Source: Augochlora pura (lineage: Eukaryota > Arthropoda > Insecta > Hymenoptera > Halictidae). Taken from it: DNA of 64,000 bases. Of this stretch, positions 35,345 to 47,394 are shown one piece after another. Both the position numbers and the translations under genes were made by a program. The notes under the pieces are model-generated. The model was given only the letters and a program-made list of their open reading frames with translations, was not told the DNA's origin and searched no databases. The DNA lies in assembly GCF_028453695.1 (NCBI RefSeq), contig NC_135778.1, positions 5,032,166-5,096,165 of the forward strand. Direction: 5' to 3'. Each line of letters starts with the position of its first letter. The stretch's first letter is position 1.

Positions 35345-36228
35345 TTTGGTAACTTACTTCTCATAGGCGAACCCAGAGATGGACTCAAACGTTTCATAGA
35401 TTGGCTTAGCATACGTTCATTTTGCCAGTGAATTAACATTTAAGTTGCATGTTAGTCGGAGCGGCCTCGTTTTGTTGTGTGATAGATATTATCGTTAGCG
35501 AGCTATTTTGTACATATTTTTATTTCATTTTGAACGTATTTTAAGAAATGGAACATAAGATTTAAGGAACATTCAGGATTCAGCAGATCGATGAATTCTT
35601 ACAAAATAATATCTGCTAGATTTCTGTGAATGCGTGGTGGAATTATTCTATTAATATCGATGTGAAAATATTGTAATAAAAGTTACTGTTTCACAGGGAG
35701 GGTGTTCATAAGTTGACAATGTAAATTCAGTATAGAGAACTTTTGGATAACATTGTTATTCAAACTGTACATTGGTTAAAGTTTTCTTTTTGAAAATTCT
35801 ATATATTCCAAAATTGTACGTAGACAGAAATATAGTAATTACTGACTTCGTTTATCCAACACTAAAATATATTTCAAAGTTCAAATTATTTACGTTCGAG
35901 CATCAGGAATGTCTGTAAAATTAATTGAAATTCGCGAGTATAGAATCGTATTTAATGCCATCTCTCTACATTCCACCTGAGCTGTCCGAGGGCCCGGAAG
36001 TCTCACGCTGATAAACTCGATTAAGTCCGTTTCTCGGGTCGGGTCCTCTGTTTGCCGAAACGATTAATAACATCCGGGGGGAATATTAATGCACCACGCG
36101 CATATATTCTTTCTCTCTTTCCACTCCCTCTTGCTGGGATGTCTTAGGTGACCGGAAAAATACAGTACACAACGCCACCCCGCTGAACAACGCGCGTATT
36201 ATTCTATGCACGTGTTCTTGCGTCACCG

Positions 36229-36243
36229 GCGCGCGCGCGCGCA
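36229..36243. repeat. (CG)n alternating run
   Basis: About 15 bases of CG alternation. Confidence 0.88.
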
Positions 36244-36460
36244 CACCTTTACGATACTTTAGGTATGTACGCGGACATTGGCAAGGTCGTGTCGCCCGCG
36301 GCAATACCTCCTCCACCTGGTCTTGCCGTGAAACCTCCTTCCGCGATAATTAATCTAACCCCTCCCAGGCTGTCGTTGTTATGACCCGGTCGATCAAAAA
36401 GCTGTTCGCTGGCATCACAGATTTCTGATCGGTGGGAATGTTTAGAGATTCTTCACGTAA

Positions 36461-36912
36461 TTCTGCATTCCTCTTTCTGTATTCTACATTTTGCATTCTG
36501 CATTCCTCTTTCTGCATTCTACATTTTGCATTCTGGATTCTACATTTTGCATTCTGGATTCTATATTTTGCATTCTGCATTTTGCATTCTACATTTTGCA
36601 TTCTGGATTCTACATACTGTATTCTACATTTTGCATTCTGGATTCTACATTTTGCATTCTGCATTTTGCATTCTACATTTTGCATTCTGGATTCTACATA
36701 CTGTATTCTACATTTTGCATTCTGGATTCTACATACTGTATTCTACATTTTGCATTCTGGATTCTACATTTTGCATTCTGCATTTTGCATTCTACATTTT
36801 GCATTCTGGATTCTATATACTGTATTCTACATTTTACATTCTGTATTCTACATTTTGCATTCTGCATTTTGCATTCTACATTTTGCATTCTGTTTTCTGC
36901 ATTTTGCATTTC
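36461..36912 (+). repeat. 7-bp-based higher-order tandem array
   Basis: About 450 bp built from heptamers such as TGCATTC, TGGATTC and TACATTT, combined into 14-, 21- and larger units (for example TACATTTTGCATTCTGGATT). Seven is not a multiple of three, so one 21-base cycle reads through all frames. This explains the three overlapping 136-177 codon + frames full of CILHSAFC-like residues, which are not genes. Diverged units continue to about 36962. Confidence 0.95.
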
Positions 36913-36962
36913 GCAATTCATCATTTGATTTTTTAGATATCTTATTTTGCATTTTGCTTTCA

Positions 36963-38827
36963 TAGATATAAAAATGGCGAGAAACCTAAGTATATACAAT
37001 CTTGTAATTTTTATAAAACAATGCATAGTTTTAACACTCTGTACGGTTACTATTAAACCTTAATAAAAAAAGAAACAAATATTTTATTTCATTGAAATCA
37101 TAAATCTTATGATTACTCTTAAAATTCGTGGTGTTTCTTAAATCGCGATGCAACCACGAAGATCGAACACTTCTGGCGATTCGATCGCAGCCTAGAACCG
37201 CCATCAGCAAAAATCGCTTACATTTTTACGCGTACTTTTTTTTATGTTCAATAACGACCGTTTTAATGAACCCAAGGCAAATAAATAATGACTCGAGCAT
37301 GCGCCTAAGAAGCTGGAATTTAAATGGAACGTTTATAACGCACGGTGAAAGCCCCGGCCGAGCTACCATTAGAGCCAAAGACCCGAGATCCACGAAAAAT
37401 CGGAACGAGTCTCTTAAAAACGGAAGAAGCCTGGAGCCCGAGGAGGCTGCGTCCGCGGCCTGCGCCGGGCATGCAGCTGCACCGGTTGGCGTCCATTACG
37501 GCGGTCCCGACCGCCGGATCGATTTGTCCGGGCGTTAATTAGCGCGTTTCTAGCCGGGGCCATCTCGGACCGTGGAGTTTACGAGGACCGTCTGCCGGCG
37601 ACCGGATATCGCCTCGATACCGATCCACCGGCACGATAATCGGCCGATGTTTTCGCGTTTATCGCGTACAAGAGCAGGAAGAGAGGCGGCGGGAGAAAGA
37701 AAGAAAGAAAGAGGGAGCGAGAGAGAAGAGGAGAGGGAGCGAGGAGAGGCCCCGTTGCTAGGAGGCCGTTACTCCAGGAAATCCTACGCGGCGTTGTACG
37801 CGTCGCGCGAGCATGTTGCGTTGCGTTTGCGTTTAGCTGCGTGTGTACATACCCGCGCCACGCCACGCCACGCCGCGATTCTTTTCGACGCATTTACGCG
37901 TACGCGAGAGAGGCAGATAAGGCCTGCGATGCGACCGTGGGAGGAACCAGCCGCTTGGATTCCTCCGGCCTGAGAGCCTTTCCTCGTTTCCAAGCCGCGA
38001 CCTATTCCGCGGGACGAATTTATTCGATCGAGACTAAGCGAGCCGCTTCTTCCGGATGCGTGCGTTGCCCCCCAGGCATCTGTTTCGGAAGCCATTGTCT
38101 TCGGGGGAACCCGCAACGTTGATTGAACCCGCGGAGCTTCCCATTCTGGCAATCAATATCGTCTTCGCTCCGATCTTGCGGAATTAATATTGCACCGCGT
38201 TACGAAAGTTTCGTAGAATTAGGGTACATTGTTCGATGAAATTACAATTAAGTAGTTAAATTGCTCGATGTCAATTATAGTTTGAAATCTGAGTAAACAA
38301 TACCATCATATACGTACTGATACCATGGCAGTCACAGTGCTAATGTTACAAAAATATAATGCGCAAAAATTTGATGAATTTTTTAGTTGAATATTTTCTT
38401 TTAACTTGTAAGACTTTAACGTAATTTGTACAACAGTGATAGAAACAAACGGTTCAGAGGGGGCGGTCAAAAATGGATAATTTAATGCAATTATTATATC
38501 AAACAGCAGGTAGGAATAAACACTAGAATGATTCATTTTAGGAGAAAGGAAAATGATGTAATAGGGAAGACGTTATGGTTGACTGTGTAGCGTAAAAGCG
38601 ATGAGCGCACTCTGTCTTGTCAAGCATTGAAGCCACTCTAAGTAAAGTCACTTAAAATGACAAACAGCAATAATAAACTGTCTTCTTCGGTTAATTTTAT
38701 CTTCGCCATATATGTTTAAATCCTGCATCGCATGAGATAATAATGGCTCTTATAGTTCACGCGCTATTTGAAAAATCTATTCCTTTCCAACCTTGGTGTT
38801 TAGATGATCTCGACTAATCTGCTCTAA
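36963..38827. other. Gene-free stretch, GC-rich 37310-38210
   Basis: Overlapping frames of 93-136 codons on both strands of the GC patch and nothing recognisable. AT-rich DNA follows from 38210. Confidence 0.5.
37690..37748. repeat. GA-rich purine tract
   Basis: GAAA and GAGG units, imperfect, on the + strand. Confidence 0.88.
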
Positions 38828-39135
38828 ATAATACAATACAATACAATACAATACAATACAATACAATACAATACAATACAATATAATGCAATGCAATACA
38901 ATACAATACAATACAATAATAATACAATACAATACAATACAATACAATAATAATACAATACAATACAATACAATATTAATACAATACAATACAATACAAT
39001 ACAATAATAATAAAATACAATACAATACAATAATAATACCATACAATACAATAATAATATAATATAATGTAATATTATATATATATATATATATATATAA
39101 TAAAATATAATAGAATTTAATATAATATAATAGAC
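38828..39135. repeat. (ATACA)n pentamer array with (TA)n end
   Basis: Pure ATACA units at 38828-38880, then ATACA blocks separated by AATAAT spacers to about 39060, then about 25 bases of (TA)n near 39075-39100 and AATATA-type remnants. The minus strand shows long YCIVLYCIVL-type frames caused by the 5-bp period. They are not genes. Confidence 0.95.
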
Positions 39136-41352
39136 TGAATACGGCCAATGTAAAAACCACGCTTGCCTATTTCCTAGACGAATAAAAGCCGGCGAAAGCT
39201 CGACAAAAATCGAATGAAATATCTGCTTGCCCAACGAAGCATTGCGCGCCTTGCTCAAACAAACCAGCGAGTGAAAAACGCCGGAGGTCGGATTCGCTTG
39301 CGAGGAGATCGGACGGAATGAAATTTTCCGAAAGACAGACACCGTGGGGCCGACCTTGCGGATAGATCGCGATTACCCGCGGACACCGGGGAGCGAATTA
39401 GAGAAACACAATGGCGTATCGGGCGATCGATCGATCGGCCGCAAGAGCGAGCCATTTTTCCTCGCTCTCCCGAGTGGCCGGAGATATATGATCCGTTCGA
39501 TCGTTTGAAGTATCAGCCGGGATCTCGCGGCCCGGAGAAATATGTGGATAGATAATCTGCTTGGGAACAAATGGACCGCCGATTCGATGTGTCGTAAAGC
39601 CGCGGCCGCGTCGGACGAAAGCGCGCCACCGGCCTATCGCGCCCCATCGCACGCGGAATAATTGCCACCGCGGCTGGACACCGCGCGCCAAATAACAAAT
39701 TGCACCCGCTCAATTTTTTTTCCCCCGTTCCAGTCGCAGCGAAAGTTCTTCCGCGGGACTCCGAGCGATAACCTAAATTCTTGCTTCTAATCCCCTTCGT
39801 CGGCCGCGTCGTATCTCAGTCTCATTCAGAGCCCGCCATCGGAACGCGGATATCGACTGCTTTCATCCTATCGGAATGCTATTCATATTCGTATAATCGT
39901 TGCAATGGAAACGATGACGGTCGGGGACAGTCATTTATCTAGCGCGTTTTGCATTTCTTTAACGCCTCCTCTCGTTCTTATCGTCTCTGAAGTGTTGATT
40001 TATCTGTTATGAAAATCTATAAATAATAAGGAACGGGGACATGGAAGAAATAAAAATGATTTCGTTTTATTACGAAAATTATTGAGGATAAAGAAGTGCT
40101 ATAAATTAAGCGATTAGATGATTATGTGACTTCATAAAATTATAAAATTTCATTTCGTAAAATCTTTCAATCTCCCAAATAGCATTGTACAATTTTAAAT
40201 AGAAAGTTTAGGTATGCTTGTAAGTATGCTAGGCAGAAAAATGTGTACCCTCGCCTAGCTCACCAGTTCTTCTGTATATCCCATGCTCTTCGTATCGTGC
40301 GCCTATCAGCGTCCTTATATTTCTTCCACCGCACATTATTTTTCTTCCTCTAAATACAGTTATTTACACAAGTGTTTACTCTACGCGAACGTTTTATTCC
40401 CCATAACCCCTCAAACATAAAAGCATAAATACGCGTAAAGGTCGACAGACTTTCGCGGCATCCTGCCCGAAGGCAGCCTCGGTCGTAAACTGCAGCAAGG
40501 TCGTGTTCACGAGGTCGTCCGTCCAGAATCCCGGTCGCGTCTTCCTCGGAAAAAATAAATGTCCCGCGGAAAAATGAATGTCTCTTAGAAAAATGAATGT
40601 CTCTTCGAAAAATGAATGTCTCTCCGAAAAAGTGTCCCGCGGGAAAATACGTATCCCGCTCGCGAATAAATACACGTTTCCGGGACTTCTCGGCGGCATT
40701 GAAGCGATCGATCAGTCGGTGGAAACGCGAAGAGGGAAACCGGGCTCTCCGGTCCGTGAGTTACGGCGGGACGCGTGGCGGTCAAACGCTGCCGTTGGTG
40801 AAACGGCTCGTAATTTCCTTCGGGTTCGGGGTCCCCGAGGAGCAGCGACCCGATGTGAGGGCTCGTGTTCCCTTTCGAAAGCCCCGGCCATAACTCGAGC
40901 GGCGAGGCCCTCGTTCCCGTGCCGGTTATGCATGAAACATTACGCCCGTATTACATCGGCTGATTAACCGGCGCTTTCACGCGACCTGGACGACGCGCTC
41001 GGAACCGATCAACAATAACACGGCTCCCTCTGACCGGCCCCGAGTTCATTCGGCGGCCGGACCCCCGAGGACCCCATCGCGGACGCCGATTTATCTGGCG
41101 GGCGACGCGAGTTTACGCGGGTTTATTCGCCGTAAATACGGAACCCTACACCGGGCGATCGCGAAACTCGTCGAATTACTCGGGTTTCAGCCGGCGAAAC
41201 GGCCGGCTACGTTGCCGATCTTATCGGTCGATCCTCCGCGGCTGCGGACGACCCCAGCGATGTAAGATCGACGAAGATCGTCGATCAATTTCTGACGATT
41301 CTCTTCCAGTAGCGCGTCGTTAGAACGCGAACGGAGTTCGAAAACCGTAGTT
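39136..41352. other. Gene-free stretch, GC-rich 39150-39880 and 40440-41360
   Basis: Overlapping short frames only. The second patch carries TTTAC/TTTATTCG-type sequences (41090-41150) resembling homeodomain sites of the Abd-B/Caudal type, too short to call. Confidence 0.5.
40551..40645. repeat. 19-bp tandem repeat
   Basis: Five units starting at 40551, 40570, 40589, 40608 and 40627, exactly 19 bp apart, of the form AAAAATGAATGTCTCTTCG. First and last units carry TGTCCCGCGG instead. Confidence 0.9.
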
Positions 41353-41733
41353 TTAACCTCTTAAACCGTTGTAGCGGCTTTCGTTGATGTTTCGCGCTTT
41401 ACTCAATTATTTAATTGTAATTTATATTATAATAATTATATATTAATTATTTTTCTACGCCCGGGAGAACATTTATTGATAAATAAATTTCGTAGTATTA
41501 ATGATTAAAGTAAACGATCAAAGTGAAAGCGTATGTGTACAATACACTGAGAAAAGAATATATATAGCTAATATTTAACAATAAATTTTCCCCCGGGCTT
41601 GCATGAAATGCCCGGGGGTAAATATACTAAAGCTATACCTATAACTATAGAAAAGTATACACATTAAAAAAAATGTTAATTCAGTTATGAAAAATTTCAT
41701 TCGCGCAAAATCCAGCCGCGCCAAAGAGGTTAA
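41353..41733. mobile_element. TTAA-flanked element, group G
   Basis: Left TTAACCTCTTAAACCG, right CGCCAAAGAGGTTAA, imperfect inverted ends that extend loosely into GCGGCT. Inside are two nested inverted repeats: a perfect 9-bp stem CCCCCGGGC/GCCCGGGGG (41590-41618), and a longer pair linking GCCCGGGAGAACATTTATTG (from about 41459) with CAATAAATTTTCCCCCGGGC (to 41598). It is AT-rich otherwise, with no ORF. Confidence 0.65.
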
Positions 41734-42561
41734 GAACCAGATTTCGTTGCACGAAATTCTTTAATTTAATTTAGCTCATTTCTTGTGCAAACTGGGTGGA
41801 TCCTCTGCCCCAGAAAGTGTAATAATAGCGAGTACGCGAGCGTAATAACAATAATAAGAACAGTAATTATGGTAATAGCGGTTGTTTTAAGGACAGTAAG
41901 AACAAGAATTAATTATGGTTGTGTAGAATGATGCTGCTGGTTTTGATTGCAATGCGAAATTAAAATGATCTCGTCACTTGCAATGTAATTGTTGTAGACA
42001 GTTTATTCGAATAATCCTGTAGAAATAATAAATAAATAAATAAATAATTGTTTCCAGAATTTGGAATGAGTACATAACCTGTTAATAAAAATCGACAATT
42101 CGGGAAGTGGTGATACTATTATACGAGCCTTTTTGTCGATTGTCAACAACTATGAACTTGTTTGCAATCTTAAGGACAATTGCAGAGCATTTACTGTACT
42201 TGTAGCTTCGAAACGATAGTAGCAAGTAGTTTAATGTTAAGACACGCAATAACTATATAGATTGTACACCTTCGTACAAAATAAAAATTGCCTTTTCAAT
42301 CGATGTTAAGAATCACGAGCTAAATAGATAAAATAGATATGAAAGTCAATACACGAATTCTTATCACAAGTGCATAAAATCTACAGCCTTGTGTCTGCCA
42401 GAGCTGCGACCATAAGTACTCGCTGATTTTCTGTCTGAATTGTCTTTCGTCTCTCCCAGCGTCAAGCCTGCACTGTTCAATTTTCTGACTTATGTAAATC
42501 GTGAAAGGTTCTATTGTTCCACGAATAGAAAGATCCTGGAACAACAGTAGCGTTTGTACTT

Positions 42562-42607
42562 AGAAAGAGAGAGAGAGAGAGGGAGAGAGAGAGAGAGAGA
42601 GAGAGAG
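42562..42607. repeat. (GA)n microsatellite
   Basis: About 45 bases of GA repeat with one GGG interruption. Confidence 0.95.
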
Positions 42608-43319
42608 TCGAGGTTTTAACAATAACCAATAAAATTTATTGTCCGCGCACCTGTGGCTCGGCCCTATTTCTCGGCGGTCTAGGCATTCTTTCGCAGCGCG
42701 GCGAAAAGAGAAAAACAAGCTGGCTGGAAAGCCCGCCTTACATCATCGCTTGGTAGTCGAATGTTTACCGAGTGACGTTCACGGATATATCGGCGCGATA
42801 AAACTCGACATAGCTTGTCGATCAGGCGTCGGCCCATTTCGCGGCTGTAAAACTGCGCTCGAGTGTTTTTGCGCCAGTCGTCGAACGGCGTCGTTCTCAC
42901 GTGGAAATATGCGTCGATCGGATACACATACACATGAACAGAGACGGCCATACACACACACACGCCGGAGAAATCCTCTGCCGGTGTGGGAGAGGGCAGA
43001 CAGTTATATCCCGGGTCCCACGGCAGCCTCGAATTCTTCCAATCGACGCGGCGGATACGCGGGCTCGTTAATTAATTGTTGTTAATACAGGCGTTATCGA
43101 CGCGGCCGGCCGGGACCTCGGTAACCTTGATAAATGGACTGAAGACGGTATATCCCGCCCGTGTATATCGGGTTGTAGCGATTATTTATGCATCAATGAT
43201 CCATAGGATAATAAATTCCCGGGTGGTGTGGTGCGCGCGTGACGTCGCCGCGTTACATGAGGTATGAATGTGAACTCGCGCGCCCGTTGAAATATGGCCG
43301 GGGGTCTGATCAACCGCGA

Positions 43320-43345
43320 GGGGGGGGGGGGGGGGGGGGGGGGGG
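43320..43345. repeat. Poly-G run, 26 bases
   Basis: An uninterrupted run of 26 G on the + strand. The true length is uncertain, because long homopolymers are often miscounted in assemblies. Confidence 0.85.
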
Positions 43346-43894
43346 AGATGACGGCTGCGTTATTATTATTGGACCGGCGATCTGCATGCAGAACGCGCGA
43401 TGCGCGAACGTTCCCAACAAAAATGAGCCGACGCTGGACGTCGATGCAGCTGTGTTGTACGGCCGCGACACGGCCGGAGGAGTTTCCCAAAAAACCGACG
43501 GGTTCGTGTACCGAATGAAGAATTTCACTCAAGCTCTTTTTAGTTTCATTGTATATTGGATTCTGCATGCGTGAACGGATCTGCGGTTCGGTGTAGATGT
43601 ACACGGCTCGGAAGCCGATCGGCGCGAGTCCATTAACCGTAAAATTGTGATAAATGAGGATTTCGCGAATTCTCTATAAGACAATAACAACGTTGGTAAT
43701 GATGCAATGCACACGTTTTATTATGATATGAATTACAAATGGTCTTAATCGGCGCAAAAACTAAAGAAAAATTTCTGTCTTTTTAGGAGAAACAATTCCC
43801 ACTGAATAATTTTATTTCGTCGTTCCGTAGTTAATATATGTGCTAGCTATCGGTTATTTATTTATCCTAAAATGCTGTGATAAAAATGTGTTTG

Positions 43895-43967
43895 TAATAT
43901 CAATATCAATATCAATATCAATATCAATATCAATATCAATAGCAATAGCAATAGCAATAGCAATAAT
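43895..43967. repeat. (CAATAT)n to (CAATAG)n hexamer array
   Basis: About seven CAATAT units pass directly into five CAATAG units, showing array homogenisation in two blocks. Confidence 0.95.
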
Positions 43968-44230
43968 CAGAAATTGCTCGCAAAAAGCTCGCGTATACAA
44001 CAACCAAGGCACAACAATGTACAGAGCACTATAACTAATCCTCGCTTGTAGTAATCGTAACAGTAACTTGGTACACCCGATTTCACCTGCGCCTGACGGT
44101 AGCTCTTGAAACAGCGCGAGTTATCTGCAGCTCACTTCTTCCGTCGTAATTCCATCCCCGTAGCAGTATCCACTTGTCTTGCGATCGTCGTGGCTAGGAT
44201 GTCGCTTGGTCGTGCAGTAGCATGATCCTT

Positions 44231-44247
44231 TTCGAGTCAGACTCGAA
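44231..44247. repeat. 17-bp perfect palindrome
   Basis: TTCGAGTCAGACTCGAA, arms of eight bases around one A. It shares the CGAGTCAGACTCG core with the subterminal palindrome of group C elements, but no C ends surround it. Confidence 0.7.
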
Positions 44248-44261
44248 TATGTAACCGGGAA

Positions 44262-44276
44262 GGGGGGGGGGGGGGG
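44262..44276. repeat. Poly-G run, 15 bases
   Basis: Uninterrupted G run, 15 bp after the palindrome above. Confidence 0.9.
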
Positions 44277-44627
44277 TGACGAACGAGTTGATGATAATCG
44301 ATTCACCGTTGCTCCTTTTTAACCGGGCCTGAAATCAATTCTGCCGATGTACAACCGCGGAAGATAAGCTCTGTTACACGACTCAGTGTTTATCGGTGCT
44401 CTTTTCCCTGCTGGCACCGAGCGTCCGTTAATTACAGCCGAAGACAAGAATGTCTTCTATATCCTCATCTTCCATTTCGGTCATATAATAATCTCTGTTA
44501 ATAGTACTCTAACGAACTGTGAATTTTATTTCGTGTTTAATATAAAATACATCAGACTTCCATTTTCATAAATGGAGTTCATAAATGGAGATATTGAAGG
44601 TTGAACCGCGTTTACATTATCGAAAGG

Positions 44628-44874
44628 TTAACCCTTTGCGCTCGAAGCTATATTAACTGTAATTCCAAAATTTTTCTGTCATGTAGCATTTTCATTTTAT
44701 GTAACGGAGTGTATATTACACATATAAAAATGAATCTTAGAACTTATGCAACAACAGTTGCACTCTTTAAAATATTTTTAAAGTCTAAATTTTCATAATA
44801 GAGATATTATTTTGGAATCTGATGTAATCATTTTGGCGGTGCCTCAGAGTTACCACTCGAGTGCAAAGGGTTAA
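44628..44874 (-). mobile_element. TTAA-flanked MITE, group A1, copy 4
   Basis: TTAACCCTTTGCGCTCGAAG to CACTCGAGTGCAAAGGGTTAA, reverse orientation (GGTGCCTCAGAGTTACCAC before the right end). 247 bp, no ORF beyond short chance frames. Confidence 0.92.
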
Positions 44875-45385
44875 ATTTTATTGTAATTTATTTTTTTTTA
44901 ATACATAGAGTGTCCTGAAACCTCAAAAATTTGTTATATCATGCAATTTGTGACATGACATACAATTTACCATCTTGATACAAGTGTTAAAATAATGAAC
45001 GAATGTCAGGAGGGTACACTATCTGTTCGGATGACATCCGACTTTCACGTAATGTGTGGAAAATAGAGTTAGCATTTGGAGACTGCTGTCATTAAGGGAG
45101 GAACATCAAGCAAACCGTTATAATAGAGATGCTATAGCCAATTTCTTTATAATGTGAAACATTAATGAAAGTTTTCGTCACCTTTAGTACGTACTCTGTC
45201 ACATTTCAAAATCCATTAAGTTTTTCTGTTACACTTCGTCGTCATAATTGATTACACTCTAGCATTTTTCACTTGAATCTAAAACAAAAATTATGACAGA
45301 CGCTCGAACAAATTGACAATTGAAAAAATTCAAAACGAATGGTAATACACGGCTTTGATAACAACATTTTTGCGTAAACTTTGTT
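44875..45385. other. AT-rich stretch, nothing recognised
   Basis: Between A1 and H elements; low complexity in places, no element ends. Confidence 0.5.
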
Positions 45386-45602
45386 TTAACACTTTACTAC
45401 TGAAACTTAGCTTATAAAACTAAACTATTATTTTTTTATCTATTTTTGAGATAAAAGTGTTATATTATACTACCGTAAGCTTCAATATTATTAAAATTAC
45501 TTTTTAAGTATTAGATAATTATCGCGTGTAATAAAATAAATGAAATCAAAATAGAAACGTGGAGCTAAATTTTTACGACCGAATGGGTCGATGAAGTATT
45601 AA
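45386..45602 (+). mobile_element. TTAA-flanked MITE, group H, copy 1
   Basis: TTAACACTTTACTACTGAAA at left; GGGTCGATGAAGTATTAA at right, the most decayed ends of the group. The core ACTACCGTAAGCTTCAATAT and the AATAAAATAAATGAAATCA stretch match copy 2. Confidence 0.75.
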
Positions 45603-47147
45603 CACAAAATTGGACCAATTCCTGAACATTCAGTTTCTAACGAAATCGTCGAGATGCAATCTCGCAGGTCTGCGATGGATTCGACAGCAGGCAGAGACAG
45701 CAGCTATTGTAGGTTGTGTGTCGCGCGGCAAGGCAACATTGTAAACGATCCCGTTGCGAGAACGCCGCGGTGTAATCCGACAAGAGACAAACCAATCGAA
45801 CGGGAACGAGGGGGGCCATTGAATTCGTCGGTGTAACGTCCTACGCCACTGGGCGTGCACAATTCCAAAGGCTTCCGAGGAACACCCGGGCAGGATTCAC
45901 GCGTGGCCTGCATTTTCTAGAGCCGGGCCGCCGCGTTCCCCCCATCCCCCCGCCCCTCGGCTACCGTTCTGCGTACGGAGCGACCTAAGAAGGGCCCACG
46001 CAGACCCGTGGCACGGCCCTGCGCCGCCAACGCTCCCGGCTGCCTCATAATTCTGCCAGACCCGGCAACAGAAAAAATCGAATCGCGGCCAGATTTCCAT
46101 TCCGCGGCCCACGGATTCCCGTGAATCGCTTCTTCTTCCCGCTCCCCCTGTCACGAATAAAAACGTCTAGCATGATAAATCTCTCGTGGAACGTCCGACG
46201 TTAATACGGCGCTGATTGGATGTTTCTATTAACCCTCGCCCGGTCCCTCCTTTAAAGCAACGTCGACGTCTTGGTGCTCGTTTTTTCGATATTTGCATTA
46301 AATGGCGAGAAGTCGCCTGGAACGAGCGTGGTCGTTTATCATCCTTCGCGTTATTTTCGGAAATGTTCCAGGCGTTTTTTTACAATTTTTGGTTACGTTC
46401 GACAAATTTGTTCTATTTGTGAAGATATGTTTTAGCGTTTTGGAAACACGTACATATCTGGTTCAGATAATTCTAGACTCTTTAGCGTGTCAAAGATACT
46501 CAAAATTACACTATTGTACAAAGTTTATACAGAACTTGTACATCATGCTTAACCATTTTATAACTTAAATCAGAGAATTGTAATAGTTATGGATCCATAT
46601 AATTTATTTACTGGAACGGAAAATTTATTGAACAATTGAATTGTCTATGGTTAGTTCTACGTAATTCTTGTCTCAACACAGAACGATGTCAATCGGTGTA
46701 TGTTATCTAAATAATAGAAGATGGATGCATATTCTCTAGTCAAATATGTTCTAACGAAGAGACTCTTATTACTTCAAAATGATAATTAAAAAAATAAATT
46801 TTGAACATATCAGAGTGGAGTGTTTCGAAATTCTTCATTTTCTTCTAAATTAGAAAAATTCTTTAAAGAAACTATATCTATTAATGCTTTTAAAATATCA
46901 ACCTGATGGAAAAAGGATCATTGACATTTTTGAATATCGTCTAACCTCAAAGTGATTTATCAGCTAGTATTCCTCACTGTTGTTTTATATCAATGCCATT
47001 CAAAATTTGGCTAAGATAAATAAATGACATAAAAATGACATTAAATGACAAAGAATTTGAATTCTCCACCTATACAATAATTTTTTAATAAAATCTAATC
47101 GCCACTTTCAATTACAATCGACTTCTCTAAATTCTCTTCTACAATAA
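45603..47147. other. Gene-free stretch, GC-rich 45630-46350
   Basis: Antisense-overlapping frames of 60-88 codons in the GC patch, then AT-rich DNA without features. Confidence 0.5.
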
Positions 47148-47394
47148 TTAACCCTTTGCACTCGAAAGGTGACTCTCAGGCACCACTAATATTGTTCTTT
47201 CACCCTTTAAAATAATTTTTACAACAACAATGTTTAATTTTAGAAAAATTGTTAAATATGGCACAGTCAGCACGAATAACGAGAATTAAATTGGTATATA
47301 TAAAATAAACTTCGTCCCTGAAAATGAAAATGCTATAAGACAGAAGAATTATTTTAGATTTAGAGCTAAAATGGCTTCGAGTGCAAAGGGTTAA
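47148..47394 (+). mobile_element. TTAA-flanked MITE, group A1, copy 5
   Basis: TTAACCCTTTGCACTCGAAA to GCTTCGAGTGCAAAGGGTTAA, 247 bp, with the GGTGACTCTCAGGCACC subterminal palindrome and the group core. Confidence 0.93.

Larger units (their letters stand above)
32641..36460. other. Gene-free stretch, mostly AT-rich 33600-34700 and 35400-35980
   Basis: GC-rich patches lie at 32870-33560, 34700-35240 and 36000-36400. A GGGCCTCT short repeat lies at about 33260-33300. Frames of 60-103 codons are overlapping and featureless. No element ends were found in this nearly 4-kb interval. Confidence 0.5.
41734..44627. other. Gene-free stretch, GC-rich 42640-43640
   Basis: Includes an (AAAT)n run near 42030-42048, a (CA)n run at 42951-42964, and the repeats listed separately. 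The frame at 42639-43085 (148 codons) overlaps antisense frames and has no domain. Confidence 0.5.

Noticed and set aside
36432..37026. Several 110-177 codon frames with repeating hydrophobic/Cys residues
   Set aside because: Explained fully by the heptamer tandem array, which is open in all frames.
38777..39342. Two minus frames rich in YCIVL repeats
   Set aside because: Explained by the ATACA pentamer array.
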